Shown: positions 35,437-44,725 of the stretch, piece after piece
How positions within the stretch are numbered: position 1 is the first letter of the stretch
Layout of the letters: each line of letters opens with the position of its first letter
Assembly: GCA_036264135.1 (NCBI GenBank)
Contig: DATARN010000069.1
Span: 1-64,000 of the forward strand
Length of the DNA stretch: 64,000 bases
From: DATARN01 sp036264135
GTDB taxonomy: Bacteria > Actinomycetota > Acidimicrobiia > Acidimicrobiales > Palsa-688
Direction of reading: 5' to 3'
Translations under genes and position numbers: made by a program
Notes under the pieces: model-generated
Seen by the model: the letters and a program-made list of their open reading frames with translations, nothing else
Told to the model about the DNA's origin: nothing
The model's database searches: none

Positions 35437-37040
35437 CCGTCGAAGCCCTGCTGATCGGCGTCGATGGCGCCACCTTCACGGTGCTGGATCCGCTGATGGC
35501 GCGCGGGGTGATGCCGTTCCTGGCCGAGCTGACCGCCCGCGGGACCCGGGCGCCGCTGCGCACCGTGATGCCGCCCCTCACCCCGCCGGGGTGGACGTCG
35601 ATGATGACTGGCAAGCGGCCCGGCCAGCATGGCGTGTTCGACTTCTTCCAGAAGGAGTCGGTGGACAGCGAGTATTTCCGCTTCACCAACTCCCAGGACA
35701 TCCAGGCGGCCACCATCTGGTCGCTGGCCAGTGACTACGACAAGTCCGTCATCGCCTTGAACTTCCCGCTGATGTTTCCTCCGCCGGCGGTCAAGGGATG
35801 CATCGTCCCCGGCGGATGGATGCCGTGGCGCCAGCTGCGGCTCGGCTGCCACCCCGACGGGCTGTTCGACCGCCTCAAGACGCTGCCCAGCTTCAACCCC
35901 CGGGAGCTGTCGCTTGACATGACCCTCGAAGCCAAAGCCATCGAGGGCTGCCCCGAGGAGGAGTACGCCGACTGGATCGAGTTGCACATCCGTCGGGAGG
36001 AGCGATGGTTCGAGATCGCCTCCTATCTCATGCGCGAGGAGCCGGCCGAGCTGGTCGGGGTCATGTTCGACGGAGTCGACAAGCTGCAGCACCTGTGCTG
36101 GCGGTTCGTCGACCCGGCGTGCCAACCACTCGACCCCTCGCCGTGGGAAGCGCGCATCACGGCGCTGTGTGAGCGCTATTTCCGCCGCCTCGACGAGATC
36201 ATCGCCGAGCTCGTCGCCATGGCCGGACCGGACGCCCTCACCGTGGTCGGCAGCGACCACGGGTTCGGCCCGACCTTCGACGTCTTCTACCTCAACTCAT
36301 GGCTGGCCCAGCAGGGCTACCTGGCGTGGGCCGACGAGGCCTCCGGCGGCATCTCGGTCGAGGCCCAGATCGGCTTCACCCAGATGACCCGGCACATCTC
36401 CGATCTCGACTGGAAGAAGACGCTGGCCTACGTGGCCACCCCGAGCAGCAGCGGGATCCACATCGTGGCCCAGGACCCGGCGGGCGGCCCGCTGCCCACC
36501 GAGACCCGGGCCCGCATCACCGACGAGCTGGCCGCCGCCCTCGCCGAGGTCCGCCGGCCCGACAACGGAAAGCTTCTCGTCTCGGAGATCCACACTCGCG
36601 TCGACGCCTTCGCCGGGCCCTTCGAGCAGTACGCACCCGACATCTCCGTCATTTTCGACGGAGGCACCGCCGTGTCCATCCTGCGTTCCGAGGAACTCAT
36701 CCGTGGCCGTCCCCTCGCCCAGGGCGGCCACCGCTGGGAGGGCGTGTTCGTCGCCTCCGGCCCCGCGGTGCGCCGGGGCGCGGCGATCGACGAGGTGTCC
36801 ATCACCGATGTCGCCCCCCTCCTCCTCTACGCCCTGGACCTGCCGGTGCCCGACGACATGTCCGGCGTCATCCCCGCGGCCGTCTTCGAGGACGGCCAGA
36901 TGGCGAGGCGTCCCGCCCGCTCGGTCACTACCGCCGCCGCCGCCCCCATCCCTATGGGCGAGGACGGGGCGGTTCTCTTCGATGACGAGGACGAAGCGAC
37001 CATCCTGAGCCGGCTGCGGGCGCTCGGTTACGTCGAATGA
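35433..37040 (+). CDS. Alkaline-phosphatase-superfamily phosphodiesterase (first copy)
   Basis: A 535-residue member of the type I phosphodiesterase/nucleotide pyrophosphatase family. Metal-site Asp11 lies in IGVDGATF, the nucleophile is probably Thr50 in PPLTPPGWTSMMTG, and the second metal site is SDHGFGP (Asp275, His276). A later GGHRWEGVF supplies the remaining His. No signal peptide or membrane helix is visible, so it should be cytosolic, unlike many secreted relatives. GTG 35433 overlaps the ACP stop. Members of this superfamily cleave or transfer phosphate esters. In this operon a role on a phospholipid head group, nucleotide-sugar or acyl-phosphate intermediate is inferred, not shown. 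It is clearly homologous to the second copy at 38787, though strongly diverged. Confidence 0.85.
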   Translation: MTVEALLIGVDGATFTVLDPLMARGVMPFLAELTARGTRAPLRTVMPPLTPPGWTSMMTGKRPGQHGVFDFFQKESVDSEYFRFTNSQDIQAATIWSLASDYDKSVIALNFPLMFPPPAVKGCIVPGGWMPWRQLRLGCHPDGLFDRLKTLPSFNPRELSLDMTLEAKAIEGCPEEEYADWIELHIRREERWFEIASYLMREEPAELVGVMFDGVDKLQHLCWRFVDPACQPLDPSPWEARITALCERYFRRLDEIIAELVAMAGPDALTVVGSDHGFGPTFDVFYLNSWLAQQGYLAWADEASGGISVEAQIGFTQMTRHISDLDWKKTLAYVATPSSSGIHIVAQDPAGGPLPTETRARITDELAAALAEVRRPDNGKLLVSEIHTRVDAFAGPFEQYAPDISVIFDGGTAVSILRSEELIRGRPLAQGGHRWEGVFVASGPAVRRGAAIDEVSITDVAPLLLYALDLPVPDDMSGVIPAAVFEDGQMARRPARSVTTAAAAPIPMGEDGAVLFDDEDEATILSRLRALGYVE

Positions 37041-37057
37041 TCGAGAAAGGCTGACGA

Positions 37058-37894
37058 GTGCCGAAGGTCGACCTCCCGACCGGGGTCAAGATCCACTACA
37101 CCGAGATCGGCGAAGGCCCGGAACTGGTGATGATCCACGGTCTCACCGGCAACCTGGCGGTGTGGCACCTGAAGATCGTTCCACTCCTCTGGGACCGTTT
37201 CCACATCCTCACCTACGACCTGCGGGGCCACGGGTACAGCTCCATGCCCGAGAGCGGCTACACGGTGGATCAGATGTGCGCCGACCTGCTGGCGCTGCTC
37301 GACGAGTTGAAGATCAAACGTCCCTTCCTGGTGGGCCACAGCTTCGGCGCCGACATCGCCCTGTACTTCGCCCACCGCCACCCCGACCGGGTGAGCGACG
37401 TGGTCGCGGTCGAGGCCGCCCTTCCCGCCATGATCTTCGCCCGGGCCAGCAACGACTGGGAGGGCTGGGATTACTGGTCGGAGGTGCTGGAGCGCTCCGG
37501 GTTCCCCGTCCCGGCCGATCGCCGCACCGACGTGGATTTCCTGCTGCGGGCCAGCCTCGAGGTGCCCAAGAAGTGGGGTCCCCTGGCCGGTCTGCCCCGC
37601 AACTCCAAGGCCATCCTGCGACTCATCGAGACCACCTCCATCGCCGAGGACTCGCAGGAGGTCGGCAGCCTCACCCTTGAGTCGGTCGGCGACATCGTCA
37701 CCCCCGTGCACCTGATCTACAGCGACGGCTCCGCCTTCTTGGGCACCGAGCGGTACCTGGCCGAGCACCTGCCCAACGTCGAGTCCATCCTCCTGCCGGC
37801 CACCGAGTGGGGCCACTTCGGGCCGCTGGAACAGCCGGAGATGGTCGCCGAGGCCATCCTGTCCTGCCTCGACCCGTCCGAGACGGCGCCGTGA
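37058..37894 (+). CDS. Alpha/beta hydrolase
   Basis: A 278-residue alpha/beta-hydrolase with the oxyanion strand VMIHGLTGN, YDLRGHGYS, nucleophile elbow GHSFGA (Ser95), acid near IYSDGSAF and catalytic His253 in TEWGHFGP. GTG 37058 is preceded by a GAAAGG-like site about 8 nt away; the 17-bp gap before it is the only real spacing inside the operon. It ends in a GTGA overlap with the SDR gene. By context it may release the acyl chain from an ACP (thioesterase role) or hydrolyse a lipid ester. The fold alone does not fix the substrate. Confidence 0.87.
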   Translation: MPKVDLPTGVKIHYTEIGEGPELVMIHGLTGNLAVWHLKIVPLLWDRFHILTYDLRGHGYSSMPESGYTVDQMCADLLALLDELKIKRPFLVGHSFGADIALYFAHRHPDRVSDVVAVEAALPAMIFARASNDWEGWDYWSEVLERSGFPVPADRRTDVDFLLRASLEVPKKWGPLAGLPRNSKAILRLIETTSIAEDSQEVGSLTLESVGDIVTPVHLIYSDGSAFLGTERYLAEHLPNVESILLPATEWGHFGPLEQPEMVAEAILSCLDPSETAP

Positions 37895-38790
37895 CCGCCT
37901 CGGCGCCGGGCAGCGGCACCGTCATCGTCACCGGCAGCTCGACCGGGCTTGGGCTGGAGACGTCCCTCTACCTGGCGGAGCGGGGCTTCGACGTCTACGC
38001 CACCCTCCGCCACCCCGACATGACCGCCGACGTGGAGAAGGCGGCGGCCGAGCGCGGGGTCACCCTCCACACCTGGCCGCTGGACCTCACCGACCCGGAG
38101 TCGATCAACGCCGCGGTGGCGGGTATCGCCGGCGAGGCGGGGTCCATTTTCGCCCTGGTCAACAACGGTGGCATCGGCCTGCGGGCCTGCCTCGAGGACA
38201 CCACCGACGCCGACATGCGCGCCGTGTTCGAAGCCAACGTGTTCGGGACCATCGCCGCCACCAAGGCCGTCCTGCCGCACATGCGCGCCGCCGGGCGAGG
38301 CCGGATCGTCACCCTTTCGTCGGTCGGCGGGCGCATCTCCTCCTTTGGCGTCTCGGTGTACTGCGCCAGCAAGTTCGCGGTGGAGGGCCTGGCCGAGGGG
38401 CTGGCCCTGGAGGTCGCCCCGTTCGGGATCCAGAGCATCCTGATCGAGCCGGGAATGATAAAGACGACCCGCTGGACGACCAACCGGGGCACCACCGGCC
38501 GGGCGCTCGACCCGGAGAGCCCGTACTTCCGCCTGTTCCAGGCGTCGGAGGCCGTGGCCGACCGGGTCGTCAACCGCTCCAAGACCAAGGCCCCCGACGT
38601 GGCGGCGGCGATCTACCAGGCCCTGACGGACGAGAAGCCGCGGCTGCGATACGTCGTCGGCCGGCCGGCGGCGGCCGCCATCAAGATGCGTCGGTTCCTC
38701 CCGGAGCGGACGTTCGAACGGGTGTATTTCGGGCCGCTGGTGAAGAAAATCGCCCAGGGCGTCCCCGCCGCCGGGGACGGGCCGGCGTGA
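37891..38790 (+). CDS. Short-chain dehydrogenase/reductase
   Basis: A 299-residue classical SDR. It has the cofactor motif TGSSTGLG near residue 14, LVNNGGIG (NNAG-type), active-site Ser in TLSSVGGRIS, and Tyr157-x3-Lys161 in VYCASKF. The C-terminal extension (about residues 240-299) is longer than in minimal SDRs and is basic/hydrophobic, which suggests a membrane or lipid substrate. It probably reduces or oxidises a keto/hydroxyl group on the product of the synthases. GTG start and stop both lie in 4-bp overlaps, so it is tightly coupled to the hydrolase and the second phosphodiesterase. Confidence 0.9.
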   Translation: MTASAPGSGTVIVTGSSTGLGLETSLYLAERGFDVYATLRHPDMTADVEKAAAERGVTLHTWPLDLTDPESINAAVAGIAGEAGSIFALVNNGGIGLRACLEDTTDADMRAVFEANVFGTIAATKAVLPHMRAAGRGRIVTLSSVGGRISSFGVSVYCASKFAVEGLAEGLALEVAPFGIQSILIEPGMIKTTRWTTNRGTTGRALDPESPYFRLFQASEAVADRVVNRSKTKAPDVAAAIYQALTDEKPRLRYVVGRPAAAAIKMRRFLPERTFERVYFGPLVKKIAQGVPAAGDGPA

Positions 38791-40196
38791 CCCGCCGGGT
38801 GGCGATCATCGGCCTTGACTGTGCCGACCCGTCCCTGATCTTCGACGACTGGCGCAGTGAGTTACCCCACCTGGCGGGCTTGATGGCCGACGGCACCTGG
38901 GGGCCGCTGCAAAGCGTTGACCCGCCCATCACCGTGCCGGCGTGGAGTTGCATGACCAGCGGCCTCGACCCCGGCCAGCTGGGCATCTACGGCTTCCGCA
39001 ACCGGGCCGACTACTCCTACGACTCCTTGCGCGTCGCCGATTCGGCGGCGGTCACCGCCGACCGGCTCTGGGACCATCTCGGTCGAGTCGGCAAGCATGT
39101 CGTGCTGGTCGGCGTCCCGGGCACGTCGCCGCCGATGCCGGTCAACGGCGAACTGGTGTCCTGCTTCCTCACCGCCGATCCACGCACCGCGCCGTTTACC
39201 TACCCGGCGGCGCTGCGTGGTGAGGTCGAGCAGCTGGTCGGCCCGTACAACGTCGACGTCCAGAACTACCGCAGCGACGATCGCGACCGGATCCTGGCGG
39301 AGATCTACGCCATGACCGAGCAGCACTTCGCGGTCGCCCGCCAGCTCCTCGACACCCGCCCGTGGGACTTTTTCATGATGGTGGAGATCGGTGTTGATCG
39401 CATCCACCACGCCTTCTGGAGCTATCTCGACCCCCGCCATCCGAAGCACGAACCCGGGCATCGATTCCAGCACGTCATTCGCAACTACTACCAGTATCTC
39501 GACGACGAGATCGGCGAGCTCCTCGAACGCTTCGACGACGACACCGTCGTCTTCGTCGTCTCCGACCATGGCGCCCAGGCGATGCAGGGAGCGGTGTGCG
39601 TCAACGAGTGGCTCCGCCAGGAGGGCTACCTGGTGCTGGCCGAGCCGCCGGCCGGCGTCGTCGCCTTCCGCCAGGCGGCGGTCGACTGGAGCCGCACCCG
39701 GGCGTGGGGAGAAGGCGGCCACTACGCCCGCCTCTGCCTCAACGTGGCCGGCCGCGAACCGCAGGGCTGCGTGGACCCGGCCGACTACGACAGCCTCCGC
39801 GACGAGCTGATCGAGCGGCTGGAGGCCCTTCCTGGCCCCGACGGTATCCCCCTCGGTACCCGGGTCCACCGCCCCGAGGACCTGTGGGCCGAGCGCCTCG
39901 GCATCGCCCCCGACCTTGTCGTCTACTTCGGCAACCTGTCCTGGCGGAGCAACGGGAGCATCGGTCACGGGAGCTGCTTCACCTTCGACAATGACACCGG
40001 CCCCGACGACGCCAACCACCGCCACAGCGGGATGTGCATCATGAGCGGTCCCGGAGTGCGGGAGGAGGGCCGCCAGGACCTGGATATCCTCGACATCGCC
40101 CCGACGGTGCTGCAGCTTTACGGTCTGCCGGTGCCCGCCGGCCTTCGCGGGCGGGTCACCGGCCTGATGCCGGAGGACGACCCCGTCAGGGGGTGA
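38787..40196 (+). CDS. Alkaline-phosphatase-superfamily phosphodiesterase (second copy)
   Basis: A 469-residue relative of the product of 35433-37040. Asp11 is in IGLDCADP, the nucleophile position Thr49 in PPITVPAWSCMTSG, the metal site Asp260-His261 in SDHGAQAM, and a late His block reads NHRHSGMCIMSGPG followed by ILDIAPTVL. No export signal is seen. Two members of this superfamily in one lipid operon suggest either a two-subunit enzyme or consecutive steps on phosphorylated intermediates (inference). GTG 38787 overlaps the SDR stop; its own stop overlaps the glycosyltransferase GTG. Confidence 0.85.
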   Translation: MTRRVAIIGLDCADPSLIFDDWRSELPHLAGLMADGTWGPLQSVDPPITVPAWSCMTSGLDPGQLGIYGFRNRADYSYDSLRVADSAAVTADRLWDHLGRVGKHVVLVGVPGTSPPMPVNGELVSCFLTADPRTAPFTYPAALRGEVEQLVGPYNVDVQNYRSDDRDRILAEIYAMTEQHFAVARQLLDTRPWDFFMMVEIGVDRIHHAFWSYLDPRHPKHEPGHRFQHVIRNYYQYLDDEIGELLERFDDDTVVFVVSDHGAQAMQGAVCVNEWLRQEGYLVLAEPPAGVVAFRQAAVDWSRTRAWGEGGHYARLCLNVAGREPQGCVDPADYDSLRDELIERLEALPGPDGIPLGTRVHRPEDLWAERLGIAPDLVVYFGNLSWRSNGSIGHGSCFTFDNDTGPDDANHRHSGMCIMSGPGVREEGRQDLDILDIAPTVLQLYGLPVPAGLRGRVTGLMPEDDPVRG

Positions 40197-41503
40197 CGAC
40201 CGTTCCACACCGTTTCCTGTTCACCTGCTGGCCCTTCGTGGGCCACGTCCTCCCACAGGTCAGCATCGCCAAGGCCCTGCAGGACGCCGGACACCAGGTG
40301 GCCTTCTACACCGGCGCCGGCGCCCGCCCCCTGCTGGAGCCGGCGGGCATCGAGGTCTTCCCGTTCGTTCGGGTCGACGAGGACCGGGCGGCGGCCCACA
40401 TGCGGACGTTGGAGGAGCTTCCCCGGCCCGGGCTCACCGGGCTCCGCCTCGTTCAGCGGACCCTCCACGAGTGGCTGGTCGAGTCGATCCCCAGCCAGCT
40501 GGCTGATCTCGAGCCCCTTGTCGAGGCGTGGCGGCCCGACGTGATCGTGACCGACCTGTCGCTCTGGTCCACGATGGTCGTCCTCTGGGAGAAGGTCCCC
40601 GTCCCCGTCGCCCTGTCCTCGACGTTCATGGGACCGACCATCCCCGGCCCCGACGCCCCGGCGGCCGGCATGGGCCTGAAGCCGCCGCGGACGGCGCCGG
40701 GCCGCCTCGCCGCCCAGGCCGTCAACAAGACCACCGATCTCTTCGCTCGCCGCGTGCGCCGCGGCGTCGACGAATTGCGAGCCGTCCACGGGCTCGGCCC
40801 CCTCGGGGGTTCCGTCAACCACCTCACCGCCCGCCTCCCGCTGTACCTGGTGCCGACGGTGCCGGGCCTCGATTACCACCGTGGCGACCTGCCGGCCAGC
40901 GTCCACTACGTCGGGCCGTGCATCTGGAACCCACCGTCGGCGGAGACGGCGGCCTGGCTAGACCGGGTGCCGGCCGGGCGGCCGTGGGTCCACGTCACCG
41001 AGAGCACGCTGCGCAGCGGCGACGCCTTCATCCTGAAGTCGGCCGCTCTCGGTCTCGGCGGCCTGCCGCTCGAGGTGATCATGACCACCGGCCGGCATCG
41101 CCGACTGGAGGAGTTGGGCCTCCACGACCTGGCGCCGAACATCCGGGTGACCCCGTGGCTCAACCACAAGGAGTTGATGCCCCGCTGCGATGTCCTGGTG
41201 ACCGCCGGCGGCACGGGCACGGTGATGGCGGCGCTGCAGGCCGGCGTGCCGGTCGTCGTGGTGCCCACCACCTGGGACAAGCCGGACAACGCCCGGCGCA
41301 TCGTCAACGCCGGGTTAGGCGTACGGGTGCCGCCCCGCCGGTGCAATCCCGAGACGCTGCGGGCGGCGGTGGACGAGGTGCTGGGCGACCCCGGCTACCG
41401 CCGGCGCGCTCGGGCCATGGCCGCCGAGCTCTCCGCTGCACCCGGACCGTCCGGTGCCGCTACGCTGCTGGTTGAAGTGGCGGGGAGGATGGCAGCGCGG
41501 TGA
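40193..41503 (+). CDS. MGT/UGT-type glycosyltransferase (GT1-like)
   Basis: A 436-residue GT-B enzyme. The N-terminal acceptor half opens RFLFTCWPFVGHVLPQ with the MGT-type GHxxP motif. The C-terminal donor half has VTPWLNHKELMPRCDVLVT, then GGTGTVMAALQAGVPVVVVP and the DKPDNARR segment, i.e. the standard nucleotide-sugar site of macrolide, rhamnosyl and sterol glycosyltransferases. It adds a sugar to a hydrophobic aglycone in the cytosol. Last gene of the eight-gene operon, coupled by GTGA to the second phosphodiesterase. It is the best reason to call the product a glycolipid. Confidence 0.9.
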   Translation: MTTVPHRFLFTCWPFVGHVLPQVSIAKALQDAGHQVAFYTGAGARPLLEPAGIEVFPFVRVDEDRAAAHMRTLEELPRPGLTGLRLVQRTLHEWLVESIPSQLADLEPLVEAWRPDVIVTDLSLWSTMVVLWEKVPVPVALSSTFMGPTIPGPDAPAAGMGLKPPRTAPGRLAAQAVNKTTDLFARRVRRGVDELRAVHGLGPLGGSVNHLTARLPLYLVPTVPGLDYHRGDLPASVHYVGPCIWNPPSAETAAWLDRVPAGRPWVHVTESTLRSGDAFILKSAALGLGGLPLEVIMTTGRHRRLEELGLHDLAPNIRVTPWLNHKELMPRCDVLVTAGGTGTVMAALQAGVPVVVVPTTWDKPDNARRIVNAGLGVRVPPRRCNPETLRAAVDEVLGDPGYRRRARAMAAELSAAPGPSGAATLLVEVAGRMAAR

Positions 41504-41505
41504 GT

Positions 41506-41530
41506 CCCCGTCTGTCCTTGGGGTTTTTTT
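41506..41530 (+). terminator. Short hairpin with T7 tract at operon end
   Basis: CCCC (41506-41509) can pair with GGGG (41520-41523), followed at once by seven T residues, 2 bp after the glycosyltransferase stop. The stem is short but the T-tract is unusual for this GC-rich window. Confidence 0.45.
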
Positions 41531-41573
41531 GGTTGTCCTTGTCTCGCGTCGTACCCGTTCTGGAGGTCCAGTC

Positions 41574-43775
41574 ATGACCGCACGCCGTTCGTTCCGCCTG
41601 GCGGCGCTCGCCGGCGCCGTGATCGTCGCCACGCTCCTTCCGGTCACCGCCAGCCAGGCGGTGTCCGGAATCCCCCAGATCGCCCGGGGAGGGTTCGGCG
41701 ACAAGCAGAACTCCTACTCGTGGTCGATGGCGTGGTTCAAGGGCAAGCTCTACGTGGGCACCAACCACAACGAGTTGTGCGTGGAACGCGAGACCGAGCA
41801 GTTCTACCACCCCGACCAGACGTACTACACCGTCCATCCCATGCCCGAGGTCACCTGCCCCGCCAACCCCTACGATCTCAACCTGCAGGCCGAGATCTGG
41901 CAGTTCGACCCGGCGACCAACCGGTGGACAATGGTCTTCCAGTCGCCCAACAACGTGCCCAACCCCCGAGCTCCCGGCAAGTTCGTGGCCCGGGACACCG
42001 CCTTCCGGGGCATGGTCGTCCAGCACGACGCCAACGGCCAGGACGCCCTGTACGTCGGCGGGGTGACCGCCGATGAGTACATCCCCGAGCTGGCGGCGAA
42101 CAACCCGCCCCGGATCCTGCGCACCACCGACGGCCGGACCTTCTCCCCCTTGAATGGTGCCCCGGCGACGCTGAACACGGCCAACGGGCCGTTCCCGGCG
42201 ATGGGGTACCGAGCCATGGTGTCCTTCAACGGGCGGTTGCTGGTGACCGCCACCAAGGGGCTGCTGGGCGACGGGGTGGTGGAGGAGATCGGGCAGCCCT
42301 ACAGCGCCCACCCGACCTTCACCCAGATCATGCCCAACACCATCGAGGCCTACGAGATGGAGGTCTTCAACGGGAGCCTCTACGTCGGCGGCGGCGACAG
42401 CAAGAACAACACCGGCTACGCGGTGTGGAAAACCGACGCTGTCGGGGTTCCCTTCTCCGCCACACCAATCGTTACCGGCGGCGCCGGCCGGGGTAACGAC
42501 ATCACCTCGGTCGTGAGCATGCACGTGTTCCAGAGCCGCCTCTACGTGGGCTCGAGCGGGTGGTACACCACCCCGATCCCCGCATCGGAGCTGATCCGCA
42601 TCAATCCCGACGACAGCTGGCAGCTGGTCGTCGGCAACCCCCGCCCCGTCAACGGGGCCACGGTGTCGCCCATCAGCGGTTTGCCCGACGGGTTCGGCAA
42701 TCCCTTCAACGCCCATTTCTGGCGCCAGGCCGACTTCCAATCGAGCCTGTTCGTGGGCACCAACGACTGGAGCTACACCTTCCGGTTCCATCCCACCATC
42801 GACAAGGTCCTACGGCCGCAGTACGGATTCGACATCTGGAACTCCTGTGACGGCCAGTACTGGTCCGCCCTGACCCAAAACGCCTTCGGCGACGGCCTGT
42901 ACAACTTCGGCGCCCGCACCTTCGCCTCCACGCCTATCGGGCTGTTCGTTGGCAGTGCCAACCAGCCCCAGGGAACGGCAGTATGGAAGGACACGGCGGC
43001 AACCGGGTGCACCGCGCCGGCGTCGTCGTCTTCGGCGGGCACGGCGCCGACATCGTCGGCGCCCGTCTCCCCGGCATCGACGCCCGCGGCGCCGTCCGCC
43101 GGCGCACTGGCCGCCCCGGGCCGGCTCCTGGCCGACAGCCAGTCGTGCGGAACGGTGCTCACCTGGGACGCTTCCCCCGGCGCCACGAGTTACACCGTGC
43201 TGCGGACCGAGATGGCCCCCACGACCGTCAGCGTCGGAGCCAAGCCGCCTACCCCGGTCTCCGATGAAGCCGTCCCCGACCTCTCGCCGCCCAGCGGGTC
43301 GGCCAGCACCCAGACGACGCTGTACGTGCCGGGCAGCGCCGTCACGGTGGGGACGACGGGCACCACGTCCTACATCGACTCGACGGCTAAGGCAAACACG
43401 CACTACCTGTACCAGGTGGTGGCTCAGGCGGCCGGCGGGGCGGTCTCGGCGGGATCCAACACCGCCCTCGTTCCCTCGGCCCGGCCCGCCACCACCTTCA
43501 ACGAGGTGACGTCGGCCATTACCAGCGCCAGTGTCCACGGCGACCTGGCGAGCGGCGCCGACCGGGTGTTCACCCGGCTCCTGCAGGAGGCCCAGCGCTT
43601 CGCCGCTACCAACCGGCCCCAGGCGGTCGCCGTGCTGAACCAGCTGGCCGCCTCGTTCGCCAACGGCTCGGTGACCATGGCGACGGCCCAGTCGGATTTG
43701 AGCGACGTCATCTTCCGCCTCGAGCGCCAGCTGACCGAGCCCACCTTGCCCTGCGCCACCGCTCGAGTCCACTAA
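41574..43775 (+). CDS. Secreted beta-propeller/FN3 protein, unknown function
   Basis: A 733-residue exported protein; GGAGG lies 7 nt before ATG 41574. Signal peptide 1-27 (basic, hydrophobic, then SQAV). Residues about 30-465 contain repeated short blades with the pattern GKLYVGTNHN, NGSLYVGGG, SRLYVGSSG and SSLFVGTND, which suggests a beta-propeller. A Ser/Ala/Thr/Pro linker follows, then one fibronectin-III-like domain (about 515-640, VLTWDASPGATSYTVLR), and a helical C-terminal region resembling the FIMAH-type ends of extracellular actinobacterial proteins. No catalytic motif is recognised. It lies downstream of the lipid operon but behind a terminator. Confidence 0.75.
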   Translation: MTARRSFRLAALAGAVIVATLLPVTASQAVSGIPQIARGGFGDKQNSYSWSMAWFKGKLYVGTNHNELCVERETEQFYHPDQTYYTVHPMPEVTCPANPYDLNLQAEIWQFDPATNRWTMVFQSPNNVPNPRAPGKFVARDTAFRGMVVQHDANGQDALYVGGVTADEYIPELAANNPPRILRTTDGRTFSPLNGAPATLNTANGPFPAMGYRAMVSFNGRLLVTATKGLLGDGVVEEIGQPYSAHPTFTQIMPNTIEAYEMEVFNGSLYVGGGDSKNNTGYAVWKTDAVGVPFSATPIVTGGAGRGNDITSVVSMHVFQSRLYVGSSGWYTTPIPASELIRINPDDSWQLVVGNPRPVNGATVSPISGLPDGFGNPFNAHFWRQADFQSSLFVGTNDWSYTFRFHPTIDKVLRPQYGFDIWNSCDGQYWSALTQNAFGDGLYNFGARTFASTPIGLFVGSANQPQGTAVWKDTAATGCTAPASSSSAGTAPTSSAPVSPASTPAAPSAGALAAPGRLLADSQSCGTVLTWDASPGATSYTVLRTEMAPTTVSVGAKPPTPVSDEAVPDLSPPSGSASTQTTLYVPGSAVTVGTTGTTSYIDSTAKANTHYLYQVVAQAAGGAVSAGSNTALVPSARPATTFNEVTSAITSASVHGDLASGADRVFTRLLQEAQRFAATNRPQAVAVLNQLAASFANGSVTMATAQSDLSDVIFRLERQLTEPTLPCATARVH

Positions 43776-43790
43776 GCCCCTACCGGATAC

Positions 43791-43826
43791 CGGTCGGGCC
43801 GAGACCCACACGTCTCGGCCCGACCG
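43791..43826 (+). terminator. Perfect 15-bp hairpin terminator
   Basis: CGGTCGGGCCGAGAC (43791-43805) pairs exactly with 43812-43826 across a 6-nt loop, 16 bp after the stop of the propeller gene and before the lipid-kinase gene. No U-tract. Confidence 0.75.
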
Positions 43827-43857
43827 GGGCTCGGCCGCACAGAAGGGGTCGGTAGAA

Positions 43858-44712
43858 ATGGGGAATTCTCCGCGGCGGGGCGTCATCTTCGTCAACCCCG
43901 GCTCGGGTCGGGAGGAGACATCGATCGGCGAGTTGCGGCGCCGCTTCCCCGGCCACCGGGTGGCCGAGGTCCCGCCCGAGGACCTGGTCTCGGCGGTAAA
44001 GGACGCCCTCGCCGAAGGCCCCGACTTCGTCGGCGCCGCCGGCGGTGACGGGACGATCCGCGGCGTCGCCGAGCAGCTGGTCGGCACCGACGTGGCGTTG
44101 CTTCCTATTCCCGCCGGCACCCGCAACCATTTCGCCAAGGACGTCGGTGTCGCCGACCTGGACGACGCCGAAAGGGCGGTCGCCGGGCGGGTCATCGCCA
44201 TCGATGTGGGCTGCGTCAACGACACGATCTTCGTGAACAACTCCAGCATCGGCGTCTACCCAAAAATCGTGATCCGCCGCGAGTTCCACCAGCGCCGGCT
44301 GCGCAAAGGAGTGGCCAACCTGGTCGCGGCCTACGAGCAGCTCCGCGACGGCGGGCGCGTCGATGTCGAGGTCGAGGGCGTCACCCGCCGCTCGTGGATG
44401 GTGTTCGTCGGTAACGGCACCTACGGCGACGGCCTGCTCGACTTGGCCGACCGAGAAACCCTGGACGACGGGCTGCTCGACGTCCGCCTGGTACGAGGCG
44501 ACCAGCCGTTGTCGCGGTTGCGGATCGTCGGCGCCCTGCTGCTCGGCCGCCTGGCGACATCGCCCCTCGTGGTGCGCTGGCGGACGGGGGCCATTGTGGT
44601 CAACCTCAACCGTCGCCAGGTGGAAGTGGCGGTCGACGGCGAGGTCGAGGTGCTCCAGCCCCCGTTGCGCTACCGCTGCCTACCGGGGCAGCTGAACGTC
44701 CTCGTCCCCTGA
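43858..44712 (+). CDS. Diacylglycerol/lipid kinase family (YegS-like) protein
   Basis: A 284-residue soluble lipid-kinase fold. The nucleotide-binding elements are FVNPGSG near the N-terminus, AAGGDGTIRG and PAGTRNHFAKD; the C-terminal domain has GNGTYGDGLLDLADRETLDDGLLDV and ends with a VDGE pattern, all typical of the DAGK_cat/YegS family. Members phosphorylate diacylglycerol, ceramide or other lipid hydroxyls. An AGGGG site precedes ATG 43858. It stands alone between two terminator or convergent boundaries, so the substrate cannot be guessed from an operon. Confidence 0.88.
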   Translation: MGNSPRRGVIFVNPGSGREETSIGELRRRFPGHRVAEVPPEDLVSAVKDALAEGPDFVGAAGGDGTIRGVAEQLVGTDVALLPIPAGTRNHFAKDVGVADLDDAERAVAGRVIAIDVGCVNDTIFVNNSSIGVYPKIVIRREFHQRRLRKGVANLVAAYEQLRDGGRVDVEVEGVTRRSWMVFVGNGTYGDGLLDLADRETLDDGLLDVRLVRGDQPLSRLRIVGALLLGRLATSPLVVRWRTGAIVVNLNRRQVEVAVDGEVEVLQPPLRYRCLPGQLNVLVP

Positions 44713-44725
44713 GGGCGTTCCCGGC

